DNA of 64,000 bases from Faucicola sp048551375 (GTDB taxonomy: Bacteria; Pseudomonadota; Gammaproteobacteria; Pseudomonadales; Moraxellaceae), in contig NZ_JBLYZJ010000002.1 of NCBI RefSeq assembly GCF_048551375.1, positions 223,408 to 287,407 of the forward strand. Reading direction: 5' to 3'. Shown one piece after another: positions 42,303 to 49,143 of the stretch (positions are counted from its first letter, which is position 1; every line of letters begins with the position of its first letter). A model generated the notes under the pieces. That model worked only from the letters and a program-made list of their open reading frames with translations. It searched no databases and was not told the DNA's origin. Position numbers and translations under genes: made by a program.

Positions 42303-44789
42303 ATGCCGTATTTGCTCAATCAACATCAAACCATCACGCTTGATATTCAACCAAGCCAAGAAATTGGGGCAGGAGGCATGGGCGTGGTGTATCGAATTGG
42401 CAATTTGTTTGGCAATGGCAATTTAGTGGCGAAAATTTTTAAAAACCCAAAAGACCCTAAAAACCCAAGCAAAGCCAAACTGCAAGCCATGCTCAACCGC
42501 CCACCCGAACACGTTTATGAGGTGATTAATGGTGTGGGCTACACCCAATTTGCGTGGGTGCAATATTTGATTTTTGAGGATGATGGCTCGCTGGTTGGCT
42601 ATGCCATGCCAGAGTTGGACTTTGACCGCTCGCTGTCGCTCAACCCCTTTATGTACCCACGAGAGGCGGAACGGCTGACCGATTACCAAAAAAGCCTCAA
42701 CTATCGTGTGCAATTATGTGCCAATATCAGTGCATTAATGGCGGATTTGCACGCTCACGGTCATGCGTTTATTGATTTTAAAGAACAAAATCTACGACTG
42801 TTACCTGAGCCGAAAACAGGCATAAATGATGATTTTAAAGGCTTTATTGTCGGCTTTGTTGATTGTGATAGTTTTCGAGTGACAGGGCAGGACGGTACGG
42901 TTTACCCAAGCCCTGTGATTTCGCCAGAGATGACCAGTCCAGAATATCACGAGCATAAAGACATTAGTTTGCTAGATGAAAAACATGACCGATTTGTGTT
43001 GGCGATTGAGCTGTTTAAAATTCTCAATTATGGCATTCATCCGTTTTATTTTATTCCGCTATCCGACAGGCTAAAAAACTTAAGCCATCGAGATACCGAC
43101 CAATTTATCAAAGAACGCCTATATGCCTATGGGCTAAACTCACATAGCGAAATTGCACCGCTCAAAGCCAGTATCCATGCGTGTTGGGACGATGCGACCA
43201 GAGTGATGTTTGACAAGGCATTTTTATCAACTGACCCAAATGACAGACCGACAGCCGAGCAATGGGAAGACCATTTGCGAGGGCTGTTAAATGGTCGGCA
43301 ATTTGTGATTTGTGAAAATTTTCCCAATGATGCCAGTCATATTCACTTTGTCGGCAAGCCCTGCCACCGTTGTTTGACGTTGCAAAAGCAACAAAATTTT
43401 GCCAATAACGCAATCCTTGATAAGGGTAATATTGCCAATCCCAACACGCCTGCCCAACCTGTGCAACATTCAACAGTACCGCCAACTACGGCAAACCCTT
43501 GGTTAACTGTCCCCAATCATGTGGCTACGCCCATTCAGCCTAACACCAACGATGAGGCTATGCCTACGCCCGTGATAGCGGATACAGACGCTTTGGCAAA
43601 AAATCGTGACTATGAAAAATCATTATCAGGGCAATCTTCAACAATAAGCCAAGCCAGTGTCAATTCTACTATATCAATACCTGTCGCCCCTGTGGAAGTG
43701 GTTAATACTGAACCTCATCCGCAAACGGAAACTTTGCAACAAACCGCTACGCAAGTCGTTAATGAAACGCCTACAAGTAACCAACCTGTCGAGCCAACCC
43801 CAGTCAATTCCCCAAATGACGCTAATGTTTCCAGTAACAAATCCAATAAATGGTTGGCAATTCCATTGGCTTTGGGGGTGATTGCTGTGGGGGGCTATGG
43901 CTTGTCAAAAATGGGCAAAAACGACCCGCCTACCCCCAATCCAGACAACAAGGGCAATGTCGTCACCGTAACTGCCGACCCCAATGCCTATAAAAGCATT
44001 ACCAATGAACTACCGCAAGCCAAACAGCAAATCAATGATGGTTTGGCAAAAGTAGGCGTGATGGATAACACGGCGACTGCCAAAACCATTAGCGATAAGC
44101 AAGGCGAACAGCTATATGCCGATACGCTAGACCTTGACCCCAAGTTTTTTGAAGCGGTGCGAGAAGTGGCACAGCAAGGCGAACCCAATCTAAACGGCTT
44201 GCAACAAGTCGCCTTTAGCCAAAATATTGACGAAACCAAATCCCTAGCATTGGGGTCATTCCGTGATGCGGATATGCGGTATTTTGCCAAAATGCCTGTC
44301 AATAAAGACCTTGCTAAACAGCTTAATGAATCTGCAAAAATTTACTATTGGAAGAAAAAAGACCCAAAATCTGCCCTGTATTTGCAAGCCCAAGCAGTCA
44401 AAAACAGCCCCAATCAAGGCGAATATGTGGCGAATTTGGCGTTTTATTTGGTCAAAAATAATTATCCGTTTGCCAAAGATTTTGTGTTGTACGCCTTGCA
44501 AACACCGAGGGATAGCAATAAATTTCCCAATACTTATATGATTGAGTTAGCCTCAGCGATGGCTGTCAAACAGGGCGATGAGCAAGGAGCGATAGGGGCG
44601 TTGTTGGCACAGTATTACACCGCAGACGATAAAGCCAAACGCTGTCAAAATATGCTCAAATATCCACAGACATACCCAGAGCTTGTGCCGATTGCGGAAA
44701 AGGCGTTTGTGGTGATTGATGAGCAGAATAATGATGGCGTGGCGGTCGCACCTGAAGCGTGTTTGCCACCATTAAATTGGGCGAATTAA
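42303..44789 (+). CDS. Membrane-anchored Ser/Thr protein kinase, YegI-like
   Basis: An 828-residue kinase. The Hanks-type domain covers ~15-335: glycine loop GAGGMG (22-27), Lys44 in VAKIF, a catalytic loop with His154, Asp158, Lys160 and Asn163 (HAFIDFKEQN), D-C-D (187-189) in place of DFG, SPE (207-209) and Asp229. A CHRC zinc-knuckle-like motif follows the kinase domain. A long Thr/Pro/Asn-rich linker leads to a transmembrane helix at ~516-538 and an exported ~290-residue domain with helical, TPR-like repeats. Its neighbours are its presumed phosphatase and vWA partner. Substrates may include the cell-wall proteins encoded downstream. Confidence 0.88.
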   Translation: MPYLLNQHQTITLDIQPSQEIGAGGMGVVYRIGNLFGNGNLVAKIFKNPKDPKNPSKAKLQAMLNRPPEHVYEVINGVGYTQFAWVQYLIFEDDGSLVGYAMPELDFDRSLSLNPFMYPREAERLTDYQKSLNYRVQLCANISALMADLHAHGHAFIDFKEQNLRLLPEPKTGINDDFKGFIVGFVDCDSFRVTGQDGTVYPSPVISPEMTSPEYHEHKDISLLDEKHDRFVLAIELFKILNYGIHPFYFIPLSDRLKNLSHRDTDQFIKERLYAYGLNSHSEIAPLKASIHACWDDATRVMFDKAFLSTDPNDRPTAEQWEDHLRGLLNGRQFVICENFPNDASHIHFVGKPCHRCLTLQKQQNFANNAILDKGNIANPNTPAQPVQHSTVPPTTANPWLTVPNHVATPIQPNTNDEAMPTPVIADTDALAKNRDYEKSLSGQSSTISQASVNSTISIPVAPVEVVNTEPHPQTETLQQTATQVVNETPTSNQPVEPTPVNSPNDANVSSNKSNKWLAIPLALGVIAVGGYGLSKMGKNDPPTPNPDNKGNVVTVTADPNAYKSITNELPQAKQQINDGLAKVGVMDNTATAKTISDKQGEQLYADTLDLDPKFFEAVREVAQQGEPNLNGLQQVAFSQNIDETKSLALGSFRDADMRYFAKMPVNKDLAKQLNESAKIYYWKKKDPKSALYLQAQAVKNSPNQGEYVANLAFYLVKNNYPFAKDFVLYALQTPRDSNKFPNTYMIELASAMAVKQGDEQGAIGALLAQYYTADDKAKRCQNMLKYPQTYPELVPIAEKAFVVIDEQNNDGVAVAPEACLPPLNWAN

Positions 44790-44815
44790 AACTGGTATTT
44801 AAAAAGGGTTTATGA

Positions 44816-45718
44816 ATGAAAATTATTTGTCAAAGTTGTTATCAAGTATTACCAAAAACCGCAGTGATGTGTCCCAACTGTGGCGGACGCACGTTTGTCC
44901 CTGAAAATTCATTTTCCCAAGCCCCTTCCCCAGCCTCAATGAATACCACGGCTAGCAATCCGCCACCAGTAACGCCCCCACCAACGCCAATGGCTGAACC
45001 AACACAAACGCCTGTTTATGCCCAACCCAATTATAACCAACCCCAAACAGCGTATCAAGCCGAGCCTACTTACGAAGCTAGCCCTCATCCAAGCTATAAC
45101 AATTCAGCTTACGCCAACCCCAACACTAACCAAAGCTATGATGACGCTGGCTATGCGACCAATAATGCTAATACCGCTAGCCCCGCTTATCCGAGTTATG
45201 ACCCTGCTCCACAAGCCAACAACTACTCAACTTATCCAACGTATCCAACCCAAGCCACGCCTTTACCACCTGCCCTGTATGGCAAAGGCAGTAATAAACA
45301 GGCTCATACCATGTTGTATGCAGGGTTTTTTAAGCGTGGATTTGCGTTCGTTTTTGATGTGGTGTTGATGGGGTTGTTGTTGGCATTGGGTTATCAGTTG
45401 GGTTTGCCAGCGATTGAACAGCAATGGAATTTTAAGCCGTTAAACGACCAAACTTTGGCATTGATTGGTTTTGGGATTTATTTGTTTTATATGACGTTTT
45501 TGACTTGTTTTGCTCGCCAAGCGACCATTGGCAAAGTGATTATGGGGCTTTGGGTGTTTGGGATGCAGGGGCAACGTGTTAATTTTTTCCATGCTTTGAT
45601 TCGAGAAACACTCAAGCTAATATTATTGCCGTTTGCGTTTATGATGTGGTTTACCGCTCGTAAGCAGACATTGCATGATTTGATTGCACGGACGGTGGTA
45701 TTGTATGACCCTAATTAA
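44816..45718 (+). CDS. Zinc-ribbon RDD-family membrane protein
   Basis: A 300-residue protein. Residues 1-25 are a zinc ribbon (C5-x2-C8 ... C19-x2-C22). A Pro/Asn/Tyr/Thr-rich disordered linker spans ~28-160; the Thr/Ser content could serve as kinase target. Residues ~165-300 form an RDD domain (GFFKRGFAFVFDVV, ATIGKVIMGLWVFG, KQTLHDLIARTVVLY). It overlaps the SEDS gene start by 14 bases, so the two are translated together. It is distinct in layout from the RDD protein at 16.5 kb. Confidence 0.85.
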   Translation: MKIICQSCYQVLPKTAVMCPNCGGRTFVPENSFSQAPSPASMNTTASNPPPVTPPPTPMAEPTQTPVYAQPNYNQPQTAYQAEPTYEASPHPSYNNSAYANPNTNQSYDDAGYATNNANTASPAYPSYDPAPQANNYSTYPTYPTQATPLPPALYGKGSNKQAHTMLYAGFFKRGFAFVFDVVLMGLLLALGYQLGLPAIEQQWNFKPLNDQTLALIGFGIYLFYMTFLTCFARQATIGKVIMGLWVFGMQGQRVNFFHALIRETLKLILLPFAFMMWFTARKQTLHDLIARTVVLYDPN

Positions 45719-47903
45719 ACGCCTCCCAACCACAGGGAAAAAAACCAACGCCCAAATCGCCAAAGAAATCACGCTATTGGCAATCGTTTGGCTGATTCTG
45801 ATTGTCGCCTTTATCTTGGCAGGCTATGGCAACTCTCCCAAATTTAACCGCTATCAACTCGAATGGTTAAGCTACACCGATAGTGTCAACCGCACCACCT
45901 TACTCAAAGACACTTGCGGTCAAGACCTTATCACCACACTCTATGAAAACCGCAATAACCCCAATTTTACCACCGCTCAAGCCTGTGCTAAAGCCAAAGA
46001 AGCCCTTCCACAAGCCAAACAACAACTTGCCACCATTCAATCCGCTTTGGCTCAAAGTTGGCAAACCCAAGGCAAATCGCAACGCCAAACCGAACTGGTC
46101 GAAAACGAAACCAATATTGAACTGGGGGCAAATAGCCTAACGTCTCGCCAAGATTGGCTCAATCTTAACGCCAACGGACAGCTTGACAGCCTAAACCGCC
46201 TACAAGCATTAAAGACCGACAATCTCAATCCGCAAGATATCGCTCTTGCTACGCTTGCGGTAGCGGACGGTAATCGGCGGTTTCCGTATAGCCGACTGTT
46301 TGCTAATCAGCCACAAGTTGCCAAGCTATTCAATCAATCTGCCAGTGATGTCGCAGGTGTGTACGAGGCTAACGCTAACCACGCCAAAGCCGAACAAGCT
46401 CGTAACCTATTGCCGATGATTGGTAATCCCAAACATTTTGGCTTACTCACGCAAGTGTTTGTGTGGTCGTGGGTGACCTTATTGCTATTGGTGCTATCAC
46501 GCACACAAAACCCTGTCAGTTATGTGCCGATGGCGGTAACGGCTTGGGGCTTGGTGGTGGCAGGCGTGAGCCACACGGTCATCGCACCCATGATGGTGGG
46601 GGTGGGTGTGTTTTGTGTGGGAGTGTTGCTCACGGTGCTTACCCTGTTTTCCCCTGCAAGACGACTTGCCAGCCGATTTGCCGATAACCGTGAAGTGAGT
46701 GCCTCAGCGTGGATTTATCCGTTATTTGTTGGGTTTATCACTTTTGGGTTGCTGATTTTGTTTGATTTAAGCGGACGCAGTTATTTATCACTTCGCTATA
46801 TTTTTCTTAATCATTTCAAAGATATATTTTGGGCGTTTGTGCTTGTCAGCCTTGCTCGCCCCATCAGTGGCGTGGTGGCTTGGGGGCTAAAAACCATCGT
46901 TGCCAACAATATGCTCCATTTATATTGGCATGATATTAAAGCCCAGTTTAAAAAAGCCGTGGCATGGCTTGGCATGATGGCGGTAGCGTATCTTGGCTTG
47001 GCGGTAGCGATTCATAGCGACAGTGCCAAAGTTGCCGAATTGTCCAAAATTTGGCTAATGGTATTTTTGGGCGTGTTTTTGGCGATTAACCAACGTGGCT
47101 TGATTAACCATCTGTTTTTCCGCTCCAAAAAAATGACCGCCTTGCTGTTATTTGCGGTGGTGTTGCCCTTTATCGCCCTTGCGATTGCCAATGAAAAAGG
47201 CACGATGTTGGTGTTTTTATTTATGTTTACCTTTTTGGTGGGCGTGGCATTGTCCAACAAAATTTTCCAAATGGGCGGGCGAGGCTATATCATTGGCGTG
47301 TTGTCGAGTACCGCTATTTTGCTGTTATTGATGATGGGCTTGGTGAATCTAAGCGGTTTTGACGCTCGCACGGCAGAGCGTGTCAATGCGTGGGTCAATC
47401 CGTTTGTGGCGACCAACGACCAAATGGCGATTTTGCATTGGTTTCGTGATAGCGTGCCGATGCTGGGCTATGGTTTTGGCGATATTCCTTGGTGTGGCTA
47501 TCATTTGTCAGGCTGTCAAGGCGTACCGCTACAGATGCAGAGCGACTATACGATTACATCGGTGATGGCGGTGGTGGGGATTCCGCTGTCGGTGGCTTTG
47601 ATGGCGGTGTATTTTGGCTGGCTGGTGCTGATTGCTCGTCAGCAGATGGCGTATGCCAGTGAGCAGGTGAAATCTCGCTTGTTGTCTGGGGGGTATTTTC
47701 TGCTCGCTTGGGTGATTTTGTTGTGGGTGGTGATTTCGGTATTTCAGGCATTGGTGACGATTTCTGGGAATTTAGGGATTTTGCCGTTGACTGGGGTGAC
47801 GTTGCCGTTTTTGAGTTATGGGACGAGTAATTTGTGGCTTAATTCGGTGCTATTGAGTTTGGCGTTGTTTCAGCCAAAGTTGATGTTGGGTGACAATAAA
47901 TGA
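45705..47903 (+). CDS. FtsW/RodA-type SEDS protein with an added N-terminal exported domain
   Basis: A 732-residue member of the SEDS family of peptidoglycan polymerases, roughly twice the usual ~370-400 residues. One helix at ~23-43 precedes an extra, apparently periplasmic domain (~45-240). The multi-helix SEDS core then begins. Two family hallmarks remain: the catalytic Asp equivalent, Asp614 in LQMQSDYTITSVMAVVG, and the closing LGILPLTGVTLPFLSYGTSNLW. The canonical EELG after that Asp is replaced by AVVG. ATG 45705 overlaps the RDD gene. It is presumed to polymerise glycan chains with the transpeptidase encoded at 49144-51966. Confidence 0.85.
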   Translation: MTLIKRLPTTGKKTNAQIAKEITLLAIVWLILIVAFILAGYGNSPKFNRYQLEWLSYTDSVNRTTLLKDTCGQDLITTLYENRNNPNFTTAQACAKAKEALPQAKQQLATIQSALAQSWQTQGKSQRQTELVENETNIELGANSLTSRQDWLNLNANGQLDSLNRLQALKTDNLNPQDIALATLAVADGNRRFPYSRLFANQPQVAKLFNQSASDVAGVYEANANHAKAEQARNLLPMIGNPKHFGLLTQVFVWSWVTLLLLVLSRTQNPVSYVPMAVTAWGLVVAGVSHTVIAPMMVGVGVFCVGVLLTVLTLFSPARRLASRFADNREVSASAWIYPLFVGFITFGLLILFDLSGRSYLSLRYIFLNHFKDIFWAFVLVSLARPISGVVAWGLKTIVANNMLHLYWHDIKAQFKKAVAWLGMMAVAYLGLAVAIHSDSAKVAELSKIWLMVFLGVFLAINQRGLINHLFFRSKKMTALLLFAVVLPFIALAIANEKGTMLVFLFMFTFLVGVALSNKIFQMGGRGYIIGVLSSTAILLLLMMGLVNLSGFDARTAERVNAWVNPFVATNDQMAILHWFRDSVPMLGYGFGDIPWCGYHLSGCQGVPLQMQSDYTITSVMAVVGIPLSVALMAVYFGWLVLIARQQMAYASEQVKSRLLSGGYFLLAWVILLWVVISVFQALVTISGNLGILPLTGVTLPFLSYGTSNLWLNSVLLSLALFQPKLMLGDNK

Positions 47904-48322
47904 TTAAGTACGACAGAACCTTTTATTATTGTGATGTACTGGTTGAAATTACCCTATTTGGCTGTGATGAGCAAAATAAAATTGGTCGGCGAACACCTAT
48001 CATCACAGGCTATAGACCGAATCATTGGTTTGGTGACTATCATACAGCTGATAGTAAAACCTGTAAAAGTTTTTTGATGGGAAATATTGAGTTATTAGAA
48101 CATGAGGAGTTAGAGCCTACACAGACAGGACTGGCTGAAGTTTGCTTTTGTTCCATCGCTAGCAATATTGATAAATTAAAAGTGGGTTTTGAATGGCAAA
48201 TGTTTGAAGCCCCTAGATTGATAGGCGAAGGTAAAGTTATCGAAATTTGGAAGCCAAAATATCAATTACCCAATACACCTACAGCCTGTGCTGTACCTAA
48301 ACCTAGACAAGATAGGTTTTAA
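47900..48322 (+). CDS. Stand-alone EF-Tu domain III-like protein
   Basis: A 140-residue protein whose core resembles the C-terminal beta-barrel (domain III) of elongation factor Tu: GRRTPIITGYRPNHWF matches the GGRHTPFxxGYRPQF block, and GFEWQMFEAPRLIGEGKVIEI matches the closing GLRFAIREGGRTVGAGVV strand pair. GTPase and domain II are absent. Such proteins are known only as hypothetical, and the function is unknown. Its ATG overlaps the SEDS stop (ATGA), but its AT-rich composition differs from the SEDS gene, suggesting later insertion. Confidence 0.7.
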   Translation: MIKYDRTFYYCDVLVEITLFGCDEQNKIGRRTPIITGYRPNHWFGDYHTADSKTCKSFLMGNIELLEHEELEPTQTGLAEVCFCSIASNIDKLKVGFEWQMFEAPRLIGEGKVIEIWKPKYQLPNTPTACAVPKPRQDRF

Positions 48323-48436
48323 TTTAAAAAATTAAGCCAACGCAAAGGTAACGAATAGTTGAGAAATGAGTATAATAAATTGTCAAAAATTTCATTACCC
48401 TAGTAAAATACCTAATATAAAACAATAGGATGACTT

Positions 48437-48688
48437 ATGTTAAACGTCAATATTAGCAATACCAAACAAATCACTATACCAAACGCTATTTTACAATCGG
48501 CTCATATTTTACCGACTGATAACCTCGAAATTCGCTATCAAGAAGGCGTGATTATGCTTGTTCGTCAATCCACACAAGCCACCAAAAAATCATTATTAGA
48601 TTTTGCAGGGGCGACCAAAGGATTATATGGTAACACCACCGAAGAACGCCAAGCCTATTTAAAAAATGAACGTGACTCTTGGGACTAA
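48437..48688 (+). CDS. AbrB/MazE-type antitoxin (VapB-like)
   Basis: An 83-residue protein with an N-terminal swapped-hairpin AbrB fold (residues ~3-47: NVNISNTKQITIPNAIL, then LEIRYQEGVIMLV) and a C-terminal tail (GNTTEERQAYLKNERDSWD) of the kind that wraps around a PIN toxin. It would bind its own promoter and neutralise the toxin encoded two bases downstream. Good ribosome site (AATAGGATGACTT) before the ATG. Confidence 0.83.
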   Translation: MLNVNISNTKQITIPNAILQSAHILPTDNLEIRYQEGVIMLVRQSTQATKKSLLDFAGATKGLYGNTTEERQAYLKNERDSWD

Positions 48689-48690
48689 CC

Positions 48691-49110
48691 ATGAATATAC
48701 AGGGAAAGCGTCTATATTTTGACACCAATCCGCTCATTTATTTTTTGGAACGAGATGAAAATTTTTATAATCGTGTTGAGCCATATTTTGAGCAACTTGC
48801 GAGCAATCAAATCATTGGTGTAGCCAGTCATTTAGTGATTGCAGAATTATTGGTCAAGCCTGTACGCACCAAAGATAGCTTGCTAGAAAATACCATTAAA
48901 GAATTTATGTTAAACAATAATTACTTTGAAATTGTTGGACATACTCAAAAATCTTTTTCTTTAGCGACAAAAATTCGTGCTGAGAAAAACCTAAAAATGG
49001 TAGATGCTTTACACGTTGCCACTGCTATTGTGAATCGCTGTGATTGTTTTTTGACCTATGATGAACAAATTTTCAATCGTATTAATGAAATAGCCGTTAT
49101 TCAAATTTAA
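48691..49110 (+). CDS. PIN-domain toxin (VapC-like)
   Basis: A 139-residue PIN-domain ribonuclease. Acidic active-site residues are visible in YFDTNPLIYF (Asp), VIAELL (Glu), MVDALHVATA (Asp) and LTYDEQ (Asp). It forms a type II toxin-antitoxin pair with the AbrB-type gene just upstream. ATG 48691 is preferred to the TTG at 48679. The pair lies inside the SEDS-transpeptidase operon, with only 33 bases to the next ATG. Confidence 0.83.
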   Translation: MNIQGKRLYFDTNPLIYFLERDENFYNRVEPYFEQLASNQIIGVASHLVIAELLVKPVRTKDSLLENTIKEFMLNNNYFEIVGHTQKSFSLATKIRAEKNLKMVDALHVATAIVNRCDCFLTYDEQIFNRINEIAVIQI

Positions 49111-49143
49111 TCAACATAGATTCAGCGAATTTAAAGGTTAAAC

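Noticed and set aside
39729..44789. Tellurite/Ter stress resistance island
   Set aside because: The vWA, PP2C and kinase genes match the TerY-P triad, but no TerD/TerC/TerB/TerZ gene is in the flanks; the cluster continues with cell-wall genes instead.
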